A stretch of 35,190 bases of DNA from Candidatus Symbiothrix sp. (GTDB lineage Bacteria > Bacteroidota > Bacteroidia > Bacteroidales > Azobacteroidaceae). Where the stretch lies: the NCBI GenBank assembly GCA_031261285.1, contig JAISKM010000006.1, positions 1-35,190 of the forward strand, written 5' to 3'. Within the stretch, counting starts at the first letter, position 1, and the number at the start of each line of letters is the position of its first letter. Positions 8,102 to 14,799 of the stretch are shown in pieces. The notes below the pieces were generated by a model. The model had not been told where the DNA came from. It searched no databases and worked only from the letters and a program-made list of their open reading frames with translations. Position numbers and translations under genes: made by a program.

Positions 8102-9920
8102 ATTTGCCTTCCATCTTGGCTTTCAAATCAGCTAAGCCGCTGATGTCACCAAACGTGGTTTTTTCCATTGGAGCTTGAGAAGATGCTTCTTCTTTCTCTT
8201 TCTTTACACGTTTAGCGGCTTTCTTTTCTGATGCAGGAGCATCGGCAGAATCTTCCGTCAAAGGCACGTTTTTGCCTTCAGCACGCGCAGCATCCTCATG
8301 GATACGGCTGTGAGACAAGATGATTCGTTTAGAATCTTTATTGAACTCAATCACTTTGAAGTCCAATTTTTCGTCTGCCTTGCAAGAAGTTCCGTCTTCT
8401 TTCACCAAATGTTTCGGAGTTGCAAACCCTTCAACGCCGTAAGGCAATGAGATGACTGCACCCTTATCCATCAAGTCGATGATCGTTCCTTCGTGGATAG
8501 AACCTACTGTGAAGATGGTTTCAAACACATCCCAAGGATTTTCTTCCAACTGTTTGTGACCCAGGCTCAAACGACGGTTGTCGGAATCGATTTCCAACAC
8601 CAACACGTCGATGTCTGCACCAACACTTGTAAATTCGCTCGGATGTTTCACTTTTTTCGTCCATGAAAGGTCGGAAATGTGAATCAAGCCTTCAACGCCT
8701 TCTTCAATTTCCACGAACACGCCGAAGTTAGTGAAGTTACGCACTTTCGCGGTATGTTTGCTGCCGACAGGGAATTTCGCAGCGATGCCTTCCCATGGGT
8801 CTGACTTCAACTGTTTGATACCCAACGACATCTTGCGTTCTTCTTTGTCTAACGTCAAGATCACAGCTTCCACTTCGTCGCCCACTTTCATAAAGTCTTG
8901 CGCACTGCGTAAATGCTGTGTCCAGCTCATTTCAGACACGTGAATCAACCCTTCGACGCCCGGAGCTACTTCGATGAATGCACCGTAATCAGCCATCACC
9001 ACGACTTTACCTTTGATCACGTCACCCACTTTCAAGTCTTCTTGCAGTGCGTTCCAAGGATGCGGAGTCAACTGTTTCAGACCGAGGGCAATCCGTTTTT
9101 TCTCGTTGTCGAAATCCAGGATGACCACATTGATTTTAGAATCCAACTCAACGATTTCTTCCGGATGCGACACGCGACCCCAACTCAAATCAGTGATGTG
9201 AATCAAGCCGTCTACACCGCCCAAGTCGATAAATACGCCATAGCTGGTAATATTTTTAACGATCCCTTCCAGGATTTGACCTTTTTCAAGTCCGGCGATA
9301 ATCGTTTTCTTTTGTGCTTCTAACTCTTCTTCGATGAGTGCTTTGTGAGAAACAACCACATTTTTAAATTCCTGGTTGATTTTAACCACTTTAAATTCCA
9401 TGGTTTTGTCAACAAATACATCGTAATCGCGAATGGGCTTCACGTCGATTTGTGAACCCGGCAAGAAAGCTTCGATGCCGAATACGTCGACAATCATACC
9501 ACCCTTTGTGCGGCATTTCACATACCCTTTTACGATTTCTTGAGACTCTAAAGCCTCGTTCACACGGTCCCAAGAGCGGGTTGCGCGGGCTTTTTTGTGA
9601 GAAAGGATCAGTTGTCCTTTTTTGTCTTCCTGGCTTTCAATGTACACTTCCACTTCGTCGCCCACTTTCAAGTCGGGATTGTAACGAAATTCGTTCATTG
9701 AAACCACGCCATCGGATTTGTAGCCGATGTTTACCACGACTTCACGTTTGTTCATCGAGGTCACTGTGCCGTTCACAACCTCACGGTCGTTGACTTTGCT
9801 TAATGATTGATCGTAAGTTTCAGCCAATTGTTCTTTGCTGACACCACGATTTGTTTCACCTTTTTCGTACGATTCCCAATCAAACTCTGCGTTGGGAGTG
9901 TTCAATTTTTCTTCACTCAT
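8100..9920 (-). CDS. rpsA: 30S ribosomal protein S1
   Basis: S1 binds mRNA on the 30S subunit during initiation. The 606-aa protein contains successive S1 (OB-fold) RNA-binding domains. The best are marked by repeated VxNFTxFGVFVEI/GVEGLIHISDLSW signatures, at roughly residues 210-280, 295-368, 382-453 and 468-540, preceded by two more divergent domains at about 50-115 and 130-195. The C-terminus is a charged lysine/alanine-rich tail (about 555-606). The -7 box TACCTTTG lies 57 bases upstream on the minus strand. It is convergent with recQ. Confidence 0.95.
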   Translation of the reverse strand: MSEEKLNTPNAEFDWESYEKGETNRGVSKEQLAETYDQSLSKVNDREVVNGTVTSMNKREVVVNIGYKSDGVVSMNEFRYNPDLKVGDEVEVYIESQEDKKGQLILSHKKARATRSWDRVNEALESQEIVKGYVKCRTKGGMIVDVFGIEAFLPGSQIDVKPIRDYDVFVDKTMEFKVVKINQEFKNVVVSHKALIEEELEAQKKTIIAGLEKGQILEGIVKNITSYGVFIDLGGVDGLIHITDLSWGRVSHPEEIVELDSKINVVILDFDNEKKRIALGLKQLTPHPWNALQEDLKVGDVIKGKVVVMADYGAFIEVAPGVEGLIHVSEMSWTQHLRSAQDFMKVGDEVEAVILTLDKEERKMSLGIKQLKSDPWEGIAAKFPVGSKHTAKVRNFTNFGVFVEIEEGVEGLIHISDLSWTKKVKHPSEFTSVGADIDVLVLEIDSDNRRLSLGHKQLEENPWDVFETIFTVGSIHEGTIIDLMDKGAVISLPYGVEGFATPKHLVKEDGTSCKADEKLDFKVIEFNKDSKRIILSHSRIHEDAARAEGKNVPLTEDSADAPASEKKAAKRVKKEKEEASSQAPMEKTTFGDISGLADLKAKMEGK

Positions 9921-9977
9921 GTTTTTAATTCAAGTTTTTTACTAATCGTTAGACATTATATTGTATAAAATCGGCGA

Positions 9978-9985
9978 CAAAGGTA
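9978..9985 (-). promoter_or_regulatory. -7 box of the rpsA promoter (TACCTTTG on minus strand)
   Basis: Plus-strand CAAAGGTA reads TACCTTTG on the minus strand. It implies an untranslated leader of about 50 bases before the rpsA ATG. Confidence 0.65.
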
Positions 9986-9991
9986 ATAAAT

Positions 9992-10020
9992 AATTATGAA
10001 TTATGAATTATGAATTATGA
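9992..10020. repeat. Heptamer tandem array, unit AATTATG
   Basis: There are four exact units of AATTATG between the rpsA promoter and the hicA promoter. The unit is one base away from the GTTATGA array at 26061 when rotated. Confidence 0.95.
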
Positions 10021-10058
10021 GTTTTTTTCAAGATTTCACAAAAAATAGTGCTGAAAAA

Positions 10059-10090
10059 TTTGGATATATAACAAAAATGCTATATCTTTG
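10059..10090 (+). promoter_or_regulatory. hicAB promoter (TTTG - 20 nt - TATCTTTG)
   Basis: TTTG at 10059-10062 and TATCTTTG at 10083-10090 lie 25 bases before the hicA ATG. The -33 box sits in the context GCTGAAAAATTTG, which also occurs in the 84-bp repeats at 10825 and 11181. Confidence 0.75.
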
Positions 10091-10115
10091 CGAGGTAATT
10101 AAAAACAAATCCAAT

Positions 10116-10298
10116 ATGAAATGGTCAGAGTTAAGAAGAATTGCAGAGAGAAACGGTTGGCTGTTTCAAAGAAATGGTGGAAAACATGATATTTATGTAC
10201 ATCCGGACAAAGATTATAAAATTGAAATTGAGCGACATGGCTCTCAGGAAGTGAAGCCTGGATTGTACTACAAACTAAAAAAACAGATAGGGTTTTAA
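10116..10298 (+). CDS. hicA: HicA-type mRNA interferase toxin
   Basis: HicA toxins are small double-stranded-RNA-binding-fold RNases that cleave mRNA when freed from HicB. This 60-aa protein has the classic layout KWSELRRIAERNGW...QRNGGKHDIYVHP, with His24 in the GGKH motif as the likely catalytic residue. The ATG at 10116 is chosen, rather than an upstream in-frame ATG at 10017, because the promoter box lies between them and family members start with MKxxEL. The antitoxin gene follows 34 bases downstream. Confidence 0.92.
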   Translation: MKWSELRRIAERNGWLFQRNGGKHDIYVHPDKDYKIEIERHGSQEVKPGLYYKLKKQIGF

Positions 10299-10332
10299 GC
10301 CCTGTCTGCAAACAATAAAAAGCACGAACAAC

Positions 10333-10734
10333 ATGAAAACAAGAGCATTAATTGAACGAGGAAAAGACGGAACGTATGGTGTTTTTACGCCCGACATTAA
10401 TCACACAATTATTGGGGATGGAAATACTGTGGAGGAAGCAATAGCAGATTTTGAAAATTCAGTTAGAGAAATGAAATTGTCCTATACTGAAAACGGTCAA
10501 GAAATACACGATGAATTGAAAGATTTAGAGTTTGTGTATGAATACGACATTGCATCTATGTTTGATTATTACAATTGGATTAATGTCACACAATTTTCAA
10601 AAAAAGCGGGAATCAATCCTTCGTTGATGCGACAATATCGCATAGGTAAAACTTATATTTCAGATAATCAAAAGAGTAAGATTGAAAATACTTTACATGA
10701 ATTAGGTCAAGAATTAGCAGCAATCAAACTCTGA
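10333..10734 (+). CDS. hicB: HicB-type antitoxin
   Basis: HicB neutralises HicA and usually represses the pair. The N-terminal half is a partially degraded RNase-H-like HicB fold (residues 1-60: TRALIERGKDGTYGVFTP, then TVEEAIADFENSV). The C-terminal part (about 80-133: INVTQFSKKAGINPSLMRQYRIGKTYISDNQ) is a helix-turn-helix DNA-binding domain. It lies 34 bases after hicA and is followed by a strong terminator. Autoregulation at the upstream promoter is expected from the family; no operator could be defined. Confidence 0.92.
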   Translation: MKTRALIERGKDGTYGVFTPDINHTIIGDGNTVEEAIADFENSVREMKLSYTENGQEIHDELKDLEFVYEYDIASMFDYYNWINVTQFSKKAGINPSLMRQYRIGKTYISDNQKSKIENTLHELGQELAAIKL

Positions 10735-10779
10735 TTTGGTATTTACTTACAAAAATCCGGCAGAGCTGCTTTGTCGGTA

Positions 10780-10810
10780 AAAACCCCGCATCAAACCGAT
10801 GCGGGGTTTT
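10780..10810 (+). terminator. Intrinsic terminator of hicAB
   Basis: A 13-bp stem (AAAACCCCGCATC with GATGCGGGGTTTT) with loop AAACC ends in a T run, 46 bases after the hicB stop. Confidence 0.92.
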
Positions 10811-10824
10811 AATTTACTTAACTT

Positions 10825-10908
10825 ATATTTTCTGAAAAAACAAAAAATAGCAAGGCTAATCAAAATAATTTGCAAAAATATCGCTGAAAAATTTGAAAAT
10901 CAAAAATA
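10825..10908 (+). repeat. 84-bp direct repeat, copy 1
   Basis: This copy is identical to 11181-11263 except for one extra A. It is AT-rich and not palindromic, starting ATATTTTCTG and ending AAATCAAAAATA. Together the two copies bracket the PIN remnant. Confidence 0.97.
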
Positions 10909-10925
10909 GAAACTCAATTCGTCAA

Positions 10926-11150
10926 TCAATGATTAGCAAATTGCTTCCTTTTTTTTTCAAATGGAGTGTTAAAATAAGACAACAATTCGCTTGTATTCAT
11001 GCCTTTAATTTCAGCATAAATTTTTGCTTGAATGTCATTTTTCATCTGAACGCAATCAAATCGTTCAAACAACATATTCGTTGCGTTGGCAAATTCTTTG
11101 TCAAAATATCCGCCAACAACCGAAGTATCAATATATATTCTCTGCTTCAC
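10926..11150 (-). pseudogene. PIN-domain toxin remnant fused to a partner-like segment
   Basis: The first about 25 residues after a GTG at 11150 (KQRIYIDTSVVGGYFDKEF) are the start of a PIN-domain RNase toxin, including the first active-site Asp (YIDTS). A full PIN protein is about 130-160 aa with further acidic residues; those are absent. The reading frame instead runs into FDCVQMKNDIQAKIYAEIKGM and a charged tail, a segment that resembles small partner proteins found next to such PIN genes. The ORF is therefore best read as an internal deletion or fusion relic. A -7 box TATCTTTG lies just upstream (11169-11176, minus strand). The conserved start methionine appears to be GTG. An 84-bp repeat lies on each side. 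Confidence 0.65.
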
Positions 11151-11168
11151 AGCTTTTGTTTTTTTATG

Positions 11169-11176
11169 CAAAGATA
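11169..11176 (-). promoter_or_regulatory. -7 box upstream of the PIN remnant
   Basis: Plus-strand CAAAGATA reads TATCTTTG on the minus strand, 18 bases before the GTG. The remnant may still be transcribed. Confidence 0.55.
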
Positions 11177-11180
11177 CGAA

Positions 11181-11263
11181 ATATTTTCTGAAAAAACAAA
11201 AATAGCAAGGCTAATCAAAATAATTTGCAAAAATATCGCTGAAAAATTTGAAAATCAAAAATA
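11181..11263 (+). repeat. 84-bp direct repeat, copy 2
   Basis: This is the second copy, 272 bases after copy 1. Its TTTG at 11247-11250 serves as a -33 box for the promoter of the following leader; copy 1 lacks a downstream -7 box. Confidence 0.97.
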
Positions 11264-11277
11264 AACCTGTATCTTTG
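11247..11277 (+). promoter_or_regulatory. Promoter of the structured leader (TTTG - 19 nt - TATCTTTG)
   Basis: TTTG at 11247-11250 and TATCTTTG at 11270-11277 form one of the best -33/-7 pairs in the window. Transcription would begin near 11283, more than 300 bases before the next ORF. Confidence 0.75.
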
Positions 11278-11282
11278 TTGCA

Positions 11283-11604
11283 TAATTCTAACGATTCAAA
11301 GCGTTGATAGTTAGAAGGACATACGAAATAGAAGCGTTTATGACATTATTCCTGCGTTGAAAACTCGAAAATTTTAATAGGTAGGGGATAATAGGCAAAA
11401 ACGCTCATGTCATTTTTTATAGAGACTCATAGTATCTATATCGATTTGGCATGAGCTATTGTTTATTATCTATCTTGGGCTTTCGAGTGCCTCAATGCAG
11501 TAATATTCAATAGTACTCATGCCATTTTTGTGTTTAAATGGCTGGCACAAAAACAGGGTCGCTGAAAACTGAATAGAGTAGGCAAAAATAAAAATATTAT
11601 TGTT
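11283..11604 (+). ncRNA. Candidate structured RNA / long leader of unknown family
   Basis: No convincing ORF occupies this stretch, yet it contains several complementary segments. TTCTAAC (11286-11292) can pair with GTTAGAA (11310-11316). ATGACAT (11340-11346) can pair with ATGTCAT (11407-11413), enclosing GCGTT (11354-11358) with AACGC (11400-11404); AGCGTTT at 11333 could compete for the latter. GGCATGAG-CTATTG (11448-11461) pairs with CAATAG-TA-CTCATGCC (11508-11523), with an inner TTGGGC/GCCTCAA stem. GCCATTT/AAATGGC (11521-11542) competes with TTTTTGTG/CACAAAAA (11525-11553). The 3' end carries a 29-nt motif repeated before the HNH-like gene. I do not recognise a described RNA family. 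It could be a riboregulator of the downstream gene or a stand-alone RNA. Confidence 0.55.
11561..11589 (+). repeat. 29-nt direct repeat, copy 1 (before the 71-aa ORF)
   Basis: The motif begins GCTGAAAACTGAATAG and ends GTAGGCAAAAAT. It lies 15 bases before the ATG at 11605 and is identical to 13099-13127. The preceding bases (AGGGTC here, AGGGAA there) are also similar. Confidence 0.95.
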
Positions 11605-11820
11605 ATGAATAATTTAGATTTAAAAAAGCGGATTATTGCTCTTATTAATGAGGGTATTATTACAGACCCTGAAATATTAAATATACTAGAAGAATTTGAG
11701 ATTACAGGGGAAATTAATTTGCGCACAAAGATGAGTATTGATAATCAAAATACCATTAAAGAATTAGTGAAATATTTCAAAAATAATCCGGATACATCGT
11801 ATTTAGATTTTATGGCATAA
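11605..11820 (+). CDS. Small orphan protein, 71 aa
   Basis: I do not recognise this protein. It is acidic and helical in appearance (LDLKKRIIALINEGIITDPE...NILEEFEITGEI), has no cysteines, no signal peptide and no membrane segment. The ATG at 11605 follows the 29-nt motif. It ends 14 bases before the secreted GLUG/T9SS gene, so the two are probably co-transcribed from the promoter at 11247-11277. Its position directly behind the structured leader makes it a candidate component or regulatory target. The coding call rests on an open frame, good spacing and conserved-looking composition only. Confidence 0.6.
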   Translation: MNNLDLKKRIIALINEGIITDPEILNILEEFEITGEINLRTKMSIDNQNTIKELVKYFKNNPDTSYLDFMA

Positions 11821-11834
11821 AAAATAAACAAATC

Positions 11835-13061
11835 ATGAATAAGATTCTAATAACTTTTGTGTGCTTATGCTTAGTAGTGGGCACACTTTCCGCTCAAACA
11901 TACAGCGGTGGTTCGGGTACAGAACAAGACCCCTATTTGATTTCCTCTAAAGCAGATATGGAAACATTAGGTACATCCGTGAAGGAGGGGATAAGTTATG
12001 GCAAGTATTTTTTGTTGACAAACGACCTCACAGGCTCAAATTTGCTAACAACTTCTGTTGGCTATTCTGCTGGTCAGCCGTTTCGTGGAATATTCGATGG
12101 TGGTGGACATGAAATTGAAGTGAATAGTACTGACGGAGTGTTTGGATATTTATCTGGGGCAACTATTCAAAATTTAGGGGTAAAGGGAACAACAACTTCT
12201 GGTGGTATTTGTGAATTTGCTGAGAATTCAATAATAATTTATTGCTATAATTTGGCAACAGTTACAGATGGTCATTCTGCAGGAGGTATTTGTGGGAGAG
12301 CATCTTCGACTACAATTTCCAATTGCTATAACCTGGGTGATATTTCTTTTTCTTCTTCTTTTTCTTCCAATGTTTATACAGGTGGCATTTGTGGTTTGGT
12401 ATCTTCAGGCTCAATTTCTAATTGCTATAATACCGGCATAGTTTATGCTTATTCTTCTAATTCATATTCTTCTTATGCTTATGCCGGAGGAATTTGCGGC
12501 TACAACGACTCTAATTCTAAAATCAGCAACTGTTTTACTGCCAATACTACTATTACAGGAAAGTCGGCAGCAGGACGAATAGTTGGATACAACAATGGCG
12601 AGAACATTACAAATTGTTATGCTCTTTCCACGATTACCGTAAATGGAAGCACAATAGAGGGTGCGCCAGCTTCATCAAGTAAAGATGGGAAAAGTCAATC
12701 TCTTGCTTCTTTCCAATCCCAGTCGTGGATAGAAGAAATTTTGCAGTGGGATTTCAATTCTGTTTGGAAGATGTCGAGCAATGAATCTACAGCTAATGGA
12801 TTACCGATTTTCAAAAATCAGCAAGAAATTCCTAATAACATTGAAATTTTGATAGTAAATAAAACAGAGAAAATCAAAATTTATACTATCCCAAACGGTA
12901 TAGCAGTTGAAACCAAAGACACCGCATCCGTTTCTGTATTCAATATTTCAGGACAAAAAGTTTATCAATCCGTTATCAACGGCAGTGCTGAAATTCATTT
13001 GAATAAAGGCATTTATATTGTGAAAGCGAATAATGAAAGTCAAAAAATAATTATAAAGTAA
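11835..13061 (+). CDS. Secreted GLUG-repeat protein with T9SS C-terminal sorting domain
   Basis: The 408-aa protein starts with a signal peptide (MNKILITFVCLCLVVGTLSAQ). Its middle (about 90-270) contains repeated GGICG...ISNCYN(T/L)G units, the GLUG-type repeats that form a beta-helical surface domain. The last about 75 residues (VFNISGQKVYQS...LNKGIYIVKAN...KIIIK) match a type IX secretion type A sorting domain, so the product is expected to be exported across the outer membrane and anchored or released. The first residues after the signal (YSGGSGTEQDPYLISS) are typical of such repeat adhesin-like proteins. The ligand is unknown. A short hairpin (13059-13080) follows the stop. Confidence 0.85.
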   Translation: MNKILITFVCLCLVVGTLSAQTYSGGSGTEQDPYLISSKADMETLGTSVKEGISYGKYFLLTNDLTGSNLLTTSVGYSAGQPFRGIFDGGGHEIEVNSTDGVFGYLSGATIQNLGVKGTTTSGGICEFAENSIIIYCYNLATVTDGHSAGGICGRASSTTISNCYNLGDISFSSSFSSNVYTGGICGLVSSGSISNCYNTGIVYAYSSNSYSSYAYAGGICGYNDSNSKISNCFTANTTITGKSAAGRIVGYNNGENITNCYALSTITVNGSTIEGAPASSSKDGKSQSLASFQSQSWIEEILQWDFNSVWKMSSNESTANGLPIFKNQQEIPNNIEILIVNKTEKIKIYTIPNGIAVETKDTASVSVFNISGQKVYQSVINGSAEIHLNKGIYIVKANNESQKIIIK

Positions 13062-13080
13062 ACAACGGAAGTGTTGTTTG
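13059..13080 (+). terminator. Hairpin after the GLUG/T9SS gene
   Basis: AAACAAC and GTTGTTT form a 7-bp stem around GGAAGT right after the stop codon and are followed by a T-rich stretch. It is a weak terminator candidate. Confidence 0.5.
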
Positions 13081-13098
13081 TATATCTATATAAGGGAA

Positions 13099-13127
13099 GC
13101 TGAAAACTGAATAGAGTAGGCAAAAAT
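13099..13127 (+). repeat. 29-nt direct repeat, copy 2 (before the HNH-like gene)
   Basis: This is an exact copy of 11561-11589, placed 16 bases before the ATG at 13144. The rest of the structured leader is not repeated here. Confidence 0.95.
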
Positions 13128-13143
13128 TAAACACTAAAAAACA

Positions 13144-13371
13144 ATGGCAAGATGTAGTAGAAAAGTTAATTTAGAAATCCATCATAAAAGACGTGATGGT
13201 GGAAATGGTTTAGAAAATGCAGAAGTATTATGTGAAAAATGTCACATTAATACGAGTACTTATGGGGTGAAAGGAACTACGCCTCCAGCTTTTTCTCCAA
13301 AAGTTAAATTGGAAGCACTAAAAAGAGCTGGTAATAGGTGTGAATGTACTCGTGTAACTTGTGGTCATTAA
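13144..13371 (+). CDS. Tiny HNH-like zinc protein, apparently permuted (75 aa)
   Basis: Residues 11-36 (EIHHKRRDGGNGLENAEVLCEKCH) match the core of an HNH nuclease: His13/His14, Asn25, Cys30-x2-Cys33-His34. In ordinary HNH domains a CxxC pair precedes this core; here only Cys4 does, while a cysteine-rich element (RCECTRVTCGH) comes at the C-terminus. That suggests a circular permutation or domain swap of the zinc knuckle. The frame is intact and ends at a hairpin terminator. The 29-nt repeat lies 16 bases before the start. Nuclease activity is plausible but the protein is very small; a DNA- or RNA-binding role is an alternative. Confidence 0.72.
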   Translation: MARCSRKVNLEIHHKRRDGGNGLENAEVLCEKCHINTSTYGVKGTTPPAFSPKVKLEALKRAGNRCECTRVTCGH

Positions 13372-13379
13372 TTTTTTGC

Positions 13380-13417
13380 ATTGGACGGAATGAGCATTGT
13401 TTCGTCCAATGTTTTAT
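13380..13417 (+). terminator. Terminator of the HNH-like gene
   Basis: CATTGGACG (from 13380) and CGTCCAATG form a 9-bp stem, extended by GAA/TTT, around TGAGCATTG. A T-containing run follows. Confidence 0.75.
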
Positions 13418-13450
13418 GTGAAATTGATAGGTATAAAAAGTAAATAAACT

Positions 13451-14218
13451 ATGAAAGATAAATTACGAACAATAAGGATATTGTCTTTGATTGATAAATT
13501 TACTCCTGTGGTATTAGTTTTAATTTTCATACTAATTCTTTTCATCTGTAACTATGAATGTCTTAGTCGTTTTTTTACAAAGGATAATCCTAAAGGAGAA
13601 TTGTTCAAAGTATTTTTAACAGTTGCTGCCGGCATTGTCGCTTGTATTGCATTATATTATACTGCTAAACGTGTTACAGCGATAGAAAAAAGCAATGTGG
13701 ACACACGTTTTAACAATGCCATAGGTCATTTAGGCAATGACAACCCTGCTGTTGTTTTGGGCGGTATCCATGTCTTGCATCAGATAGCTATTGAACACGA
13801 AAATTACCGTCAGATAGTACACAACTTGTTTTGTAGCTATTTGCGTGAAAATTCGGCGACACTTTATAAGGGAACAGGAAAATCTAATCCCTCAATCAAA
13901 TGTCCTGTAATTATTCAAATGCTAATTGATTATTTGTTTAAACCCTATAATGAAGTAAAAAACATATATCACTTTGACTCTGATTTATCTGGAAGTGTTT
14001 TGAAAAATTGTAATTTTAATACTGCTACTATAACTAATTGTATATTTAATTCCGGCACATTAACTAATTGCATATTTAGGTTTGCCAAATTGACTAAGTG
14101 TAGCTTTGAATCCACCACATTAACCAAGTGTGGATTTGGTGGATCCATAGTCATCGAATGCAGTTTTGAAAAAGCCAAATTAATTGATTGTACACCGGAA
14201 AAATTGCAAAGGACCTAA
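13451..14218 (+). CDS. Membrane-anchored pentapeptide-repeat protein
   Basis: The 255-aa protein has two N-terminal transmembrane helices (about residues 17-35 and 54-73). A soluble region follows (TRFNNAIGHLGNDNPAVVLG, then GIHVLHQIA), a pattern that often accompanies pentapeptide-repeat proteins. The C-terminal about 80 residues form a pentapeptide-like beta-helix (LKNCNFNTATITNCIFNSGT and similar). The repeats predominantly place cysteine and phenylalanine inside. Its function is unknown; related proteins occur in accessory regions. The AT content matches the rest of the island. No promoter box was found close to the start. Confidence 0.75.
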   Translation: MKDKLRTIRILSLIDKFTPVVLVLIFILILFICNYECLSRFFTKDNPKGELFKVFLTVAAGIVACIALYYTAKRVTAIEKSNVDTRFNNAIGHLGNDNPAVVLGGIHVLHQIAIEHENYRQIVHNLFCSYLRENSATLYKGTGKSNPSIKCPVIIQMLIDYLFKPYNEVKNIYHFDSDLSGSVLKNCNFNTATITNCIFNSGTLTNCIFRFAKLTKCSFESTTLTKCGFGGSIVIECSFEKAKLIDCTPEKLQRT

Positions 14219-14274
14219 ATTTATTTCCATCTAAGAGACCATTTTTTTTCTTCATAGGATTTTCCAAGCTATTT

Positions 14275-14619
14275 TTATATGGATTTTATTTTTGAGTAGC
14301 CTTCTTTGAGCAAAATTTCGGAGATTTTGGCGCGGAAATCGCCTTGAATGATGATTTCGTTGTTTTTGGCGGTGCCGCCTACGCCGCACTTCGTTTTCAG
14401 GAGTTTGCCTAATGCTTGCAAGTCATCGTCCGAGCCGGCAAAGCCCGTTATCAGCGTGACTTTTTTGCCATTTCGATTACGCTTATCCAACTGAATTTTA
14501 AGCAGTTGCTTATCTTTTGGAAGCGTTTCCGGGGCTTCATTCGACTCGTGTTCATACGCAAAATTCGGATTGGTCGAATACACCACATTCAGCCGTTCTT
14601 TCCAATTATTTCCACTCAT
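14275..14619 (-). CDS. SUI1/eIF1-like translation factor (YciH family)
   Basis: The C-terminal about 75 residues carry the SUI1 fold: RNRNGKKVTLITGFAG, DLQALGKLLKTKCGVGGTAK and IIIQGDFRAKISEILLKEGY. Bacterial members bind the small ribosomal subunit and may affect start-codon choice. The 114-aa length, with a roughly 35-aa N-terminal extension, is normal for Bacteroidota. A -7 box TATCTTTG lies 30 bases upstream on the minus strand. It returns the map to core genes after the accessory island. Confidence 0.9.
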   Translation of the reverse strand: MSGNNWKERLNVVYSTNPNFAYEHESNEAPETLPKDKQLLKIQLDKRNRNGKKVTLITGFAGSDDDLQALGKLLKTKCGVGGTAKNNEIIIQGDFRAKISEILLKEGYSKIKSI

Positions 14620-14648
14620 AACAACACATTTTTATTTAAAGTAGGCGA

Positions 14649-14656
14649 CAAAGATA
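14649..14656 (-). promoter_or_regulatory. -7 box of the SUI1-like gene
   Basis: CAAAGATA on the plus strand reads TATCTTTG on the minus strand, 30 bases before the ATG. Confidence 0.7.
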
Positions 14657-14664
14657 CAAAAAAT

Positions 14665-14699
14665 AATGGTTAGTGGTCAATGATTAATGGTTAATTGTT
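14665..14699. repeat. Heptamer tandem array, AATGGTT family
   Basis: There are five heptamers (AATGGTT, AGTGGTC, AATGATT, AATGGTT, AATTGTT) between the divergent SUI1-like gene and mdh. The same family occurs at 8001 and 27014. Confidence 0.88.
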
Positions 14700-14748
14700 T
14701 AAATCTGCAAAATAGGGCAGGACGCTTGCTTTATTCGGAAAAATGTTG

Positions 14749-14756
14749 TAAATTTG
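14749..14756 (+). promoter_or_regulatory. -7 box of the mdh promoter (TAAATTTG)
   Basis: TAAATTTG fits TAnnTTTG and lies 43 bases before the mdh ATG. Confidence 0.65.
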
Positions 14757-14799
14757 CAGCCCAATTAAGCAATAACAAACATAAAATAATAAAGAAAAT

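Noticed and set aside
11270-13371. Retron, diversity-generating retroelement, group II intron or HEARO/IscB-type element
   Set aside because: There is no reverse transcriptase, no RuvC/IscB-like protein and no recognisable intron domain. The HNH-like protein is only 75 aa.
10000-14220. Integron cassette array
   Set aside because: No integrase and no attC-like imperfect palindromes between genes; the toxin-antitoxin content alone is not enough.
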